This document shows, piece after piece, positions 42,106 through 51,680 of a stretch of DNA of 64,000 nucleotides. A model generated the notes under the pieces. It ran no database searches. It was not told where the DNA came from and was given only the letters and a program-made list of their open reading frames with translations. This stretch comes from Ctena decussata (Eukaryota; Mollusca; Bivalvia; Lucinida; Lucinidae). The stretch's first letter is position 1. Each line of letters starts with the position of its first letter. The DNA lies in NCBI GenBank assembly GCA_963989385.1, contig OZ022500.1, positions 116,725,842 to 116,789,841 on the forward strand, read 5' to 3'. The position numbers and the translations under genes are program-made.

Positions 42106-42665
42106 TATTTCGTCTTTTCGTCTTTTCGCCTGGCGTCTTTTCGTCTTTTCGCGTGGCGTTATTTCGTCTTTTCGCGTGGCGTTATTTCGTCTTTTCGTCT
42201 TTTCGCATGGCGTCTTTTCGTCTTTTCGCGCCGAAAAGACGAAAAGACGCCATGTGAAAAGACGAAAAGACGAAATAACGCCACGCGAAAAGACGAAAAG
42301 ACGAAATAACGCCACGCGAAACTAGAGACGAAAAGACGAAATAACGCCATGCGAAAAGACGAAATAACGCCATGCGAAAAGACGAAAAGACGAAAAAACG
42401 ACAGGCGAAAAGACGAAAAGACGAAAAGACGCCACGCGAAAAGACGACAAATTAAGAGTTTCAAATGGCGTCTTTTCGCATGGCGTTTTTTCGTCTTTTC
42501 GCGCTGAAATTTCGTCTTTTCGCGTGGCGGGTTTCGTCTTTTCGCATGGCGTTATTTCGTCTTTTCGTATTTTCGCCTGGCGTTTTTTCGTCTTTTCGTC
42601 TTTTCGCATGGCGTCTTTTCGTCTTTTCGCGTGGCGTCTTTTCGCGGCGAAAAGACGAAATGACG
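42106..42665. repeat. Strand-switching minisatellite (TCTTTTCG / CGAAAAGA)
   Basis: Short units of ttcgtcttttcgcgtggcg type fill the region. Orientation switches: TCTTTTCG-strand at about 42110-42231, CGAAAAGA-strand at 42232-42455, TCTTTTCG-strand at 42468-42644, CGAAAAGA-strand again to 42665. The switch points read cgcgccgaaaagac-like and gcggcgaaaagac, so neighbouring blocks can fold into hairpins of more than 100 bp. Many overlapping open frames on both strands (Arg/Lys/Phe-rich) are by-products of the repeat, not genes. Confidence 0.9.
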
Positions 42666-43254
42666 AAATGGCACAAACCAGCCACCATACTATTCTGGAC
42701 TTTATATTATCACAGCTCTGTTGATAATCACAGTTAGGTCACAAGGAAATGACTAGAGTTACATAAGATGAATTGATTTCAATAAAAATTTAAATTTTGG
42801 TGACTTCAAACGGATTGTAAATAACTTTCACCACACACACTCGCGGACCATGGGAAAAATCCAGTGAGTCGTCATGGACAATACTGACTCATCGATGGAT
42901 CCGGCACCGGAGTGTTACCGTCAATGAGGCTTCTCCACGAGCCACCCCCATCTCTCGAGGAACAGTGCTCCCAGGGCAGATGGTGGGCCACGGGTGTGAG
43001 TGGTGAAAATAAAAAATGAATTGAAATGCCAACTAGGGTGAATTTGGAGGCCAATAACGAAGGGAAAATATGTACGAGCCCTAAATAAAATGGAGCTTGA
43101 AACTAAGTACCGAAGTAGTATGTATGTTGAAGCAACCTAGGATAACCCATGAAAGCCCGAAGGCTGATTTCCAATGGGGTCCTAATTTGGTTAGATTCAA
43201 GATATTGGACTGGGAATCGACACAAACTAAAGTTATCTACATGCAAATGATAGT
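42666..43254. other. Unassigned, possible SINE-like block
   Basis: 42840-43020 is GC-richer (gaggcttctccacgagccac, gatggtgggccacggg) and stands out from its surroundings, but I could not assign it. Confidence 0.3.
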
Positions 43255-43257
43255 GAT

Positions 43258-43784
43258 CTAATAATAGCAAAATATATTGTCTTCCATAAGCTGCATTTGT
43301 GAGTTCAAGTGTCTTTTAACTGAAGTTTTGAACATATTGAAACTTACATAACTTTTTATTTTAGAAGGTAAACTATTCCAATCCTTTATACCATTAAAGA
43401 AGAAGGTTGAAAACGCCTGATTAGATACTCGGGGAACAACATAATTTTCAGAACTGCCTCTTGTATTATACCCATGAGATTCTGATACCTTAAGAAAATG
43501 ATCCGATAAATATGAAGGAGAAGTGCCATTGGAAATCTTAAACACATGATAAGTCTGAGTTGTTTGACTCTGTTTTCAACATTGAGAAAACCAACACTGG
43601 CCAGTTCTGAATACCCAATATGAGAACGAGGTCCCAGTTTTTTAATAAATCGAACCACTTTGTTTTGAGAAATCTGAAGTTTTTTCTTCAATGTTTTAGT
43701 CAAGCCAGCATACCAAGATGAACACGAGTAGTCTAGGTGACACTGAATCAATGCAGAACATAAAGACTTCCTAGTTTTTTTCAT
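43258..43784 (-). pseudogene. LINE-2 C-terminal region
   Basis: Two overlapping frames (43386-43784 and 43258-43545) carry LIQCHLDYSCSSWYAG (family P--DY-S--W), NKVVRFI, then KISNGTSPSYLSDHF and FFFNGIKDWNSLPSKIKSY, the standard tail of Jockey/CR1-like ORF2. A frameshift separates them. Confidence 0.7.
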
Positions 43785-44019
43785 TTAAAGATGAACATTG
43801 CCTATAAAGAACTTTAACCTAGAGTTAACCTTTTGAATGATACCATTCGCATTTGCCTCCCCTGATAAGAAATTGTCCAAGTTTACGCCCAAGTATTTGA
43901 CTGAAGTTTGAGCTTGAATGGAATGTCCATTACAATCAATACCAAAATTCTGAACTTTTCTGAGCTTTTTTCTTGAGCCAAACAAAATGCATTCCGTTTT
44001 ACCAAGATGCAGGGATAAC
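43785..44019 (-). pseudogene. LINE-2 post-palm segment
   Basis: Reads HLGKTECILFGSRKKL and VKYLGVNLDNFLSGEA, i.e. the L--KT--M-F box and the LG--LD box after RT motif C. It continues directly into KWLVDNKLS on the far side of the inserted TIR element. Confidence 0.75.
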
Positions 44020-44798
44020 AGTAGTAAGGACCGACACTATGGGGACCGATTTCCCCATGTATTTTTACATAGCCTTTTGGCCTGAAAAAAAAAAAACGAA
44101 GGCCGCACGGTCGCCTAGTGTAAAAATACATGGTGGTCCCCATAGATGTCAATCCATGAGTTTACTTCCTCAGGCTAGTAAGTCTCTGTTAGGCCCTTTT
44201 AAAGCCGTAGAAGTCAAGTTCCTAGGCTCTCAGAGCTGTTCTTAGGACGATTCAGCGCCATTTTCCCACAAGAAATAGCCGTGGGATCATGCACGCAACT
44301 TTGCGGGACGTTGTAGGAAGTTTGTAGGATCTGTAGGAGCACACAAGAAAACTTGCGGGATCACGCGACGCCTTTGGCCAGTTGTGATGTTATGTTATAG
44401 GAAGTCTGTAGGAACTGTAGGATCCCACAAGAATTCTTTGCGGGATCACGCGACGTCTTTGGCCAGTTGTGACGTTATGTTTGAACGTTTATGACGTCAG
44501 TTATTTCTAGCCGAAGTAAACAAGACGTTGGCCTCCATTGAAGCTGCGCTTATCATATTTTTAAGGGAAAATAGCCACATCCACACATCCACACTAAAAT
44601 TGTGGAGTTAATGTGGATGATGTGGATTTGATGTGGATGTTTTGTGGCTGATGTGGATCCACAATGTGGAGTTTCCACACGTCCACATCTACACATTTGA
44701 CAGTGTGGATGATGTGGATTTGATATGGATGTTTTGTGGATGTCCATTACAATGAATACATGGGAAAATCGGTCCCCATAGTGTCGGTCCTTACTACT
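44020..44798. mobile_element. 779-bp TIR element inserted in LINE-2, 6-bp target duplication
   Basis: Ends are inverted over about 43 bp: agtaaggaccgacactatgg at the left, ccatagtgtcggtccttact at the right. The flanking duplication is gataac (44014-44019 and 44799-44804). Removing the element restores the LINE reading frame. Inside are a 60-bp hairpin (44057-44132), two direct repeats (about 44311-44395 and 44396-44485, with gcgggatcacgcgacg) and a gtggatgatgtggatttgat-type repeat (44607-44745). No transposase. Superfamily not assigned. Confidence 0.85.
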
Positions 44799-45172
44799 GA
44801 TAACTTATTATCAACCAACCATTTACTACAAGATTCCAGTTCTGAGCTAAGTTTCCTCGAAATCACATCAGGGTTTTTGTGCGAAAACAAGATAGCGCTA
44901 GCATCAGCATATAAAAGAAGTCTACACTCAGAACTAATGCTAATTCTCATGTCATTTGCATAACAAAGAAACAATAATGGCCCTAAGATGCTGCCTTGGG
45001 GAACGCCACATGTAATGGGGGATGAATCCGAACTTGTGTCATTTACTTGAACAAACTGATTTCTACCTGAAAGATACGACTGAAACCAATCTACAGAACA
45101 CACACCCATTGCACGAAGTTTGTCACAGAGAATCAAATGATCGACAGTATCAACAGCTTTCTGAAGATCCAA
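44799..45172 (-). pseudogene. LINE-2 RT palm fragment
   Basis: Carries DLQKAVDTVDH (motif A), GVPQGSILGPLLFLCYANDM (motif B) and LLYADASAILF (motif C, second Asp replaced by Ala). Ends KWLVDNKLS at the TIR element insertion. Inactive. Confidence 0.8.
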
Positions 45173-45210
45173 TGGCCCTAAGATGCTGCCTTGGGGAACG
45201 CCACATGTTA
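45172..45210 (-). repeat. Second copy of LINE-2 motif B sequence
   Basis: aatggccctaagatgctgcc and the next 19 bases repeat 44974-45012 exactly. The copy is fused to the upstream end of LINE-2. Confidence 0.8.
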
Positions 45211-45440
45211 CATAAAAGCTGCTCGATTCAGAAAGAATTTACTGGAAGATACCTTAGCGCTTTCTTGGCTTGGTCTTTTTATGATACATGCAAACTGCTC
45301 GGTGCAGAATGAATTTACTAAGAGATACTTTAGCGCGTTTTTGGGCTCGGGTATTTTTATATATTGTACACAAGCTGCCCGGTTCAGTAAAAAACAATAC
45401 TGAGAGATCCTTTAGTGCTTTCTTGGCTTGTTCTTTTTAT
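45205..45440 (+). repeat. ~80-85-bp tandem repeat (family G), three units
   Basis: Units contain gctgctcgattcagaaagaa-like and accttagcgctttcttggc blocks. Homologous to 40125-40283. A fragment continues at 45658-45715 beyond the MITE. Confidence 0.75.
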
Positions 45441-45448
45441 GTTACTTA

Positions 45449-45649
45449 GGCAATATACACTTATTTGATCCGACGGAATAAACCGCATGTAAAGGGAGGT
45501 AATTAAATATGCAAATTAGGTCTAAAATATGCAAATTCGCTTTATTCCGTAAGTAAAATTCTATATCTATAAGCCAAACAAACCTAGAGGTGGGTGGGTA
45601 CGGTGGGAGGAGGCAGAAATATAGGCGGGTCAAATAAGTGTATATTGCC
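45449..45649. mobile_element. 201-bp MITE with 24-bp TIRs and 8-bp target duplication
   Basis: Ends ggcaatatacacttattt and aaataagtgtatattgcc are inverted over 24 bp with one mismatch. The target duplication gttactta lies at 45441-45448 and 45650-45657. The 8-bp duplication suggests a hAT-like or other 8-bp-TSD transposase. It sits inside the family G tandem repeat. Confidence 0.85.
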
Positions 45650-45875
45650 GTTACTTACAGGCTCTGCTCGGTTCAGAAAGAATTTTATAAGCTGCTTGGT
45701 TCAGAATAAATTTACGACTTTTCTTCATGCATGTACATGTGTACAAATTGCTGCCAGTCAGCTGACGGAAGTTCAATCAGGCCACGTTCGACATAAGTAC
45801 TTGAGCACACCAGGGTAATACCCAGGTATTCCTCGGCTACTCGAAAACATGTGTAACACATATCTTCGACTAGCC

Positions 45876-46331
45876 CGCCGGGCCGCGTAGCGCAGCCGGT
45901 AGTGCATCTGACCTTTGAGCCAGACGTCCCGGGTTCGATACTCGGTCCGGCTACATATAGTCAAACCTGTCTTAAGGGGTCACCACAGGGGACCCTAAAA
46001 AAACTGGCTGCTTAAGACAGGTGACCTTTTAATACAGGTTAATTTGCACTGTATTTCTGTTCTAGGGATCCAAAGAACGTGGCTGCTAAAGACAGGTGAC
46101 CCCTTAATACAGTGACCCCTTAAGACAGGTTCGACTGTAGTTTCATTTCTCCTTCCGCTGATTCAAGAAGGGCAGTTGTCAGTTACCGGCGAGAGTATGG
46201 GCGCTTAGAACTGGTTAGCCACTAAGGAGGTCTAAGCCTGTCCAGGAATAGTGTTGTTAGGGTAACTGACCGTCCCGACATGAACATAGCTGTTTACCGT
46301 GGACATAAAACAACATAACAACAACAACAAC
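45876..46331 (+). mobile_element. SINE family B, second copy, split by a MITE
   Basis: Head ggccgcgtagcgcagccggt and cccgggttcgatactcggt, body matching the minus strand of 41037-41313, and an (ACA)n tail. Target duplication tcgactagcc at 45866-45875 and 46332-46341. The MITE at 45956-46139 interrupts it just after the B box region. Confidence 0.85.
45956..46139. mobile_element. TA-flanked MITE (family C), copy 2, nested in a SINE
   Basis: Ends tatagtcaaacctg and caggttcgactgta. Insertion at a TA in the SINE is shown by comparison with the uninterrupted copy at 41037-41313. Same ggggtcacctgtcttaag internal repeats as copy 1. Confidence 0.85.
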
Positions 46332-46341
46332 TCGACTAGCC

Positions 46342-47299
46342 TGAAGAATGCCTGGGTATTGCTTGGGTTTGCCCAAGTAATTAAAGCGAACGTGCTCACT
46401 GTTGGAGAAGCTTTGATAGATTATAAATATAACTAATTTCGGCTGAAAGAATTAAAATAGAAATTAAATACTTTCTCCTGGTCCAGTTAAGCATACGTAT
46501 GTGGTTTGTTTCTCATGTAGAGGTAATCAGGTGCTTGTTACGGTCAGTTAGCTTGAATATTCAATCTAGCGGTGAATCGACAACTAGACACATCGTTTCA
46601 TATACATTGCTTTAATTTTTTTAGGGTTTGGCCATGTAACATGGCTAGCTGTTGTTACTAAATATAATTTAATGACTGATTGTTATATTGGTAATGTTGC
46701 TGACAGCAGTTGATATTATGCATCGAGGGTCGTCAGTGTTAAGTAGGAATATTTAGAGTGTTAAGGTGTTATGAAGTATTGTTTTGTATGTTTGAAGTGT
46801 TGAATAAAATTAAGCGGTCGATTCACACGCTCATCAGCAAAGTTGTAGTTACGTTGTTGCTTAGAATGCTGTCTGGGTTTCCAGAAGAAAAGAAATTGTT
46901 GGTGAAATGAACAAACTAACTGTCTCTGGATCAGCGATTTTACTGTTAAACAGTAGACATAAATGTAAAACGCCTCCAGAGGACCAAAGAGCAATAATAC
47001 GGCTGAGGTTGAAAAACGTTGAGGTAGCAATTGGATATTTCAGACAAACTGATTTAGCTGACCTTTTGTGAGAATTATAATTTCAAGTTCATGAAGTTAC
47101 AATGGTAGAACATATGCCTTGTAAATTGCGTATAGTGTAATAGAATTTAGCTCGGCTGATCCATGAGGTCCAGTATTCGTCTGCGAAAAAACTGTTCTCC
47201 TTGCCAGACTAATATGATCTTCATATTAACAGAAGATTCCTTTTGGCAAACACGGGTATCTCCCAGAGTTAAAGGGAACTATCTGACAACGTGACACTA
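46342..47299. other. No recognisable feature
   Basis: A short dispersed repeat phrase (cctgggtattgcttgggttt, also near 24675) follows the SINE target site. The rest is unassigned. Confidence 0.35.
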
Positions 47300-47765
47300 T
47301 TTTCAGCTATTATTCAAGTATAGGTTGCTCAGAGAGTACCACAGCTCAAGTCTTTGTAGGATGTATTTTCTATCTTTTCTTGCGTGCGCAAATCTTGCTG
47401 CCTCCTGTAACAACGGCAGCAACTTCTCTACTGAAGATGGCAAAAGGGCGAAACCATCAACTCACGCTGGACTACCAACATAACTGCTCCGATTTCAGCC
47501 TAAATCGTTGACCTAACAGTTTTCAAAAGTTCATCAGTATGATTTTTATATAGATGCGTGGAGAGTGGTCTTCTCTGTCGTATTCTTTGGTTTACTAGAA
47601 AGCTTTCACTAAGACCTATCGTCTTAACTTTTGAACATATATTCTGGTATAGGTCTCTTAGTACGAGTCACACAGTATAGTCAGACAATTGTCACGTATA
47701 ATACTGTGGTGGACGGCATCAAAAGCCTTCTGGCTGTACAGAGTTGCTTCATAAACAGTACTTTT
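47300..47765 (-). pseudogene. Decayed LINE reverse transcriptase (fourth LINE type)
   Basis: Minus-strand pieces read QKAFDAVHHSIIRDN (motif A, family KAFD-V-H), ESFLVNQRIRQRRPLSTHLY (motif B, family VRQGGPLS--LY) and a basic segment FAHARKDRKYILQR. Stops and frameshifts are frequent. The VRQGG-type motif B separates it from the QGSILGP-type LINEs in this window and resembles the RQGC box of LINE-3 only loosely. Confidence 0.55.
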
Positions 47766-47807
47766 CTGGTGTGATTATTCTGCCTTTGCTTCACTAACAA
47801 GAATTAG

Positions 47808-47872
47808 AATTTTAAAAAGGTCCTTCAAGAGCAGAGAATACTTACAGAAGTAGATACATGGGCCAGACTCGC
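47808..47872 (-). repeat. Fragment homologous to hammerhead-flanking sequence
   Basis: Plus-strand ttcaagagcagagaatactt and tacatgggccagac align with 56060-56104, the sequence just 3' of the minus-strand hammerhead. The ribozyme core itself is lost here. Confidence 0.5.
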
Positions 47873-48479
47873 AATGATTGAAGAAAGTACCTCGTAAATC
47901 CAAACTGTAGGACTGGTTGCGTGTAATTCAATTTAGTCATCTGAGTGTTTTAAAACCGAAGCCACTGTGATCCCCGCTAATTTTCTAATTATTTTTTTTC
48001 CTGAAAAAAAAAAAAAACACAAAAAGAAAAACAAAAAAAAAAAAACAGAATTACCAGCCAGTATCTTATTACAAACAGTCGTAATAATAGGAACGATTTA
48101 AAATTTTCCGACTTTCAAATGTTCAGATAGCAGACTGTATTCATTAGCAGACTTTCCTGGACTCAGCTCATAAATTCCTTTGTCAACATCATCGTCACAA
48201 AACATAGTGTATCATTAGAATTCAAACACACATCTTCTGCTTTGTTGAAGCGAACATTGCACAAATTCCGGAAGACATTGCCAAAATTGTGATGTTTCGG
48301 TACAGCTAGGTTCTCATAACATGCAGCAAAACAGTTTCGTTGTCCGCTGAGATCCAAATGTTTGTGACTGTTAACTAGTTCCTACTGTTCCTATCTCCGA
48401 GATAGGAATCTCTACTAAAGTGTGATGAAACGTTTTACAGCCAGCAGTATCTTGAGTCTGCTACGGGATGTTGACTCCC
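47873..48479. other. Unassigned
   Basis: A-runs at about 48003-48047; no motif recognised. Confidence 0.3.
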
Positions 48480-48572
48480 GCTTCTTTCGAGAGGTCGAAG
48501 GGTGGATTTAAGAACGTTCTTGTAATTGTCGACCACTTCAGCCGTTATGCTCAAGTTATTCCAACAGAAAAA
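48480..48572 (+). pseudogene. Ty3/gypsy integrase core, first fragment
   Basis: Reads SFERSKGGFKNVLVIVDHFS and RYAQVIPTEKS, then a stop: the DxxS/T-K---G---VLV--D-F--Y catalytic-core segment with its first acidic residue region. The frame is then interrupted; the remaining core resumes at about 50846 after 2.27 kb of inserted DNA, with roughly 60 residues of the core missing. Confidence 0.75.
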
Positions 48573-48866
48573 TCATAAAAGGAACCACCTGTATTGAGCA
48601 AGCAAGGGATAATCAAAATGTGCTTGCTTAAGACAGGTGCCTGCTTAAGATAGGATATTTCAATGTTTTTTTTTGTTTTTTTTCTGGGGAAATAAATACA
48701 TGCTTGCTTAATGCAAGTTGCTTGCTTAATAAAGGTGGCCAAACAGGTTGGTTTTAATGGTGCAAAAGCTTTAATCCAGAACTTTGTCTTGCATAACGGC
48801 TTCCCGGCCAGGTTGCATAGTGACAAGATAGCTAACTTTGAATGGACCTCGAACAGTTGTGATGTA

Positions 48867-49800
48867 AAGGTCCTGGTATGATAAGGCCCATATTTGGCCC
48901 CCAGAAAACTCATTTTTCAAAAGTTCTATTTCGATAACTAAAATGCATTCATAGGAAAGTTCTAACCTAAAATGTAACAGCAAAAACAAAATCAACCAGT
49001 TCTTGCATAAAATAATTGTGTTTTTAATCTTGAACATACCCATACCCCCTGCGGATTCTGATGAAAATGACGAATTTGGTAGCCTTTGCGGCTTTCAAAA
49101 TATATGAGCCCGGTCTCCAGCACATTTTATATTTTATATGCAGACATAATTTTGATATATTTACATGCCATGAAAATATTAAATGTGCTGGAGACCGGGC
49201 TCTATGTCTATTTTTAACTTTTTGTTACCAAAACGGCAGCGTTTGGAACATTTTCCCTGATTTCTCAACACAAAAATTTCCATATCTCCGCTCATAGACA
49301 AAATAAACATATGTTGTGGGTTTTCATTTTCTTAGTTACAACATGAGGAATAATTTGGTACACATTTCATTTTGATCTGTTGGAATTTTTTGGTTAGCGT
49401 CTCTGGACTTGCAAACTTGAGTGGGTGGGATACCTTGACAGGTCTTGTGCAGTGCACGGGTCATTAGCGGTGGTACCCAACGTGAAAGCATTTCATCAAA
49501 AGCCTATTATCAAGAGCTTTCAAAAGCTATTGTAAATGACTTATTTCTTTAAAGGAAAAACTATTAAACTCAGTTTTTCTTGCTATTTTCCTTCATATTA
49601 TTGAACCAACATAGGCATGCCAAAAATCATGTTATTCTGAGAATTAACAAAAGTGAAACATATTATTTCTGTTTGTTCCCATATGCACAAATGATAAGCA
49701 ATAGAAACCATGCACTTTTAAGAGAAATTGAACGGGGCCCAAAAATAGCCCTTATCATACCAGGCCCTTTGCCTGTAAAAATTGGGAAAAATGAACTTTC
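48867..49800. repeat. Widely spaced inverted repeat
   Basis: cctggtatgataaggcccat...tggcccc at 48870-48902 and gggccca...gcccttatcataccagg at 49734-49768 are inverted; flanking atttttcaaaagttc and gaactttcggtat also pair. Possibly a TIR element of about 0.9 kb, but target duplications were not identified. Confidence 0.5.
49108..49202. repeat. 22-bp perfect inverted repeat, 50-bp loop
   Basis: gagcccggtctccagcacat is followed about 50 bp later by its complement atgtgctggagaccgggctc. A stable GC-rich stem in AT-rich DNA. Confidence 0.85.
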
Positions 49801-50431
49801 GGTATACTTCAAATTTTTTTATTCAAATGTGTTGCTCTGAACTGCCTTTAAATGGCACAAAACTAATTTTTCAAATCTATCACACCCAGACTTAGATTAT
49901 GGTGAAAAAGCAAGATTTTATAAATGACAGTATGGAAAATAGGAAAAGTTTTGTTAAGATACTCCCCCCACCCCCACCCCCGTGCCTCAGCTAGCTGAGG
50001 CACGGTGGGGGGGGTGTAGATAGTATACAGCTGAAAAACTGAAAGGTGGGTGGGCTAATTAAACCCTCTGTCTCTAAAAGTAAGGCTTGCATATTTTTTA
50101 TTTAGAAATAATTGCATTCTATGAGTAGCTGTAAAGTTTACTTCATTTTAAGCATATTTAACAAATAAGATTCAGGTACATGTAATAAGAAAAAGCGAAA
50201 AATACATGTATTTTGGGTGACCAAAAATTTCGCTTACCCCCTTTTGCGAAAATCAGTGAAAGTTAGTGTGCAGATGTAATAATTGCTCAAAATAATATCA
50301 AAACCTCTTCGTAATGGATATGTCTACCCGTAAATACTAAAATCTTTTTATTGGCTTCCAAAAAAGCTGCTGTAATTTGTCGAAAAATAGGCAAATTTGA
50401 ATGGAAACTATCAGAGGCCTTAAAGTTAAAA

Positions 50432-50832
50432 ATCAGCTGGTATAGCAAAGACGATTCTGTAGGGAACAGTGAAAGGAAAAAGAAGAAGAGGTAGACAGAA
50501 GAGTGAGTGAACTCGGGTTTAGCGTACCACCAACAACGAGGTCATATGGAGACGGGACCTCGGTTTAAAGTCTCATCCGAAAGACCGGAGAAGCGGGGGA
50601 TCGATCTTGCGACCCTGGATTGGTAGTCCGGAGTGTAATCCACTACACTACAGCCGCTCCTAAAGGTAGCCAGAAGAAGAAGTGAAAAGACAATATTTAG
50701 AGTGGACAGGATGAACTTTGCCAATGCAACTAAGGCAGCTGAAAACAGGACAAGGTGAAAAGGGATTGTTTCGAAGTCATCTGTGATGCCAAACGACCTC
50801 GTAAGGTCATGGGATATAACAGAATAGAAAAT
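50432..50832 (+). mobile_element. LINE-3 family 3' end inserted in gypsy integrase
   Basis: Plus-strand agcaaagacgattctgtagg, gaggtagacagaagag, ctgaaaacaggacaag and aaggtcatgggata match the last 300 bp of LINE-3 (58930-59140) in the opposite orientation. It is a 5'-truncated copy ending at an A/T-rich tail. It is itself split by a SINE. Confidence 0.8.
50506..50690 (-). mobile_element. tRNA-like SINE inserted in the LINE-3 fragment
   Basis: The minus strand carries ggagcggctgtagtgtagtg (A-box side) and gggtcgcaagatcgatcccc (B-box side). Imperfect duplications of about 15 bp (ggtagacagaaga / ggtagccagaagaag) flank it. The LINE sequence resumes on the other side. Confidence 0.7.
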
Positions 50833-50845
50833 TAGGAAACAATGC

Positions 50846-51680
50846 AAGCTTGCCGGGGTTCTCAGGTTAAGAAACACGCCCTATCACTCGATGGGAAACA
50901 GGATGGTCGAGCGGTACAATCAGGCGCTCCTGAACATGCTTGGAACGTATAAAGACAAGAAAAAAGCTGACTGGAAATCACATGTGCCTACTTTATCGTA
51001 TGCATTTAGCGCAACAGTTCATTAGAACACAGGCTTTTCTCCTTTCTTCGTCGTGCTTGGGCGACATCCTCGTCTTGCCATTGGTTCGGTGTTAGGGCTA
51101 CGCTCATCTGAAGACAGTGTGTCACATCAAGACTACGCAGCTGAGGCAGACGATAATACCAAAAGAAACAAGTACAAGAAGTATCATGACCAGGGCATGA
51201 GACACTCTTCTCTTGAACCTGGGGACCATGTGCTTGTTAGAAAAACAGGAATTAAAGGGAAACATAAGTTGGCTGTTGTATGGGAATCAACATCATACAT
51301 AGTAAAAAGCCAGCCATTGTCTGGCGTTCCCGTGTACACTGTGCAAAAAGAACATTCAATTCAAAACTTATAACATTATATCTCAACTTACTGTTGCCAG
51401 TAAACAGTATCCAACAAGTGAAGATGGGGTAATTACTGAAAACCCAAAACCCAAACATTCGGTAACAGCAACGGGCGAAGCTAGGTATTTGGACTGTTCC
51501 GAAAGTAGTACTTCTGAGGAGGAAAAAATAGAAGAGGATTTTGAAGAAAATCAAACCTCATCCGAACGTACAGTCTTGCCTAGGCAAAAGCCGCAAGGCA
51601 ATCCTGTTATAGAGACCAGCCCATTATCGCCATATGAAGAGACGATGCCAGAGGAAAAGGGAGGTAAGTTGTAGCTAAGG
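50846..51680 (+). pseudogene. Ty3/gypsy integrase C-terminal part and pol tail
   Basis: Reads KQCKLAGVLRLRNTPYHSMG, NRMVERYNQALLNML, DWKSHVPTLSYAFSATVH, then a stop. It reopens with GFSPFFVVLGRHPRLAIG and the C-terminal SH3-like segment SLEPGDHVLVRKTG and KHKLAVVWE. A frameshift later it continues TLYLNLLLPVNSI (family TLHRNLLLPVN) and an acidic tail. Stops at about 51027 and 51371 make it a pseudogene. No LTR was recognised downstream. Confidence 0.8.

Larger units (their letters stand above)
43255..45212 (-). mobile_element. LINE-2 of this window: Jockey/CR1-like, interrupted and rearranged
   Basis: The minus strand carries RT motif A region (DLQKAVDTVDH) onward to the C-terminus, with no endonuclease. 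It is split at 44020-44798 by a TIR element and its upstream end is joined to a second copy of its own motif B sequence at 45172-45210. Frames change several times. Motif C reads LLYADAS instead of YADDS, so the enzyme would be dead. Confidence 0.75.
48573..50431. other. Insert separating the two integrase fragments
   Basis: Composite DNA: cttgcttaagacaggtgcct-type repeats at 48588-48757 related to MITE family C, an inverted-repeat segment 48867-49800, then unassigned sequence with a CCCCCACC / GGTGGGGG hairpin at about 49970-50015. Confidence 0.5.

Noticed and set aside
42010..42737. Several 60-100-codon frames on both strands, Arg/Lys- or Phe/Ser-rich
   Set aside because: They are translations of the same short repeat in all frames; no codon bias or start context distinguishes any.
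45877..45955. tRNA-like sequence (plus)
   Set aside because: SINE head, same family as above.
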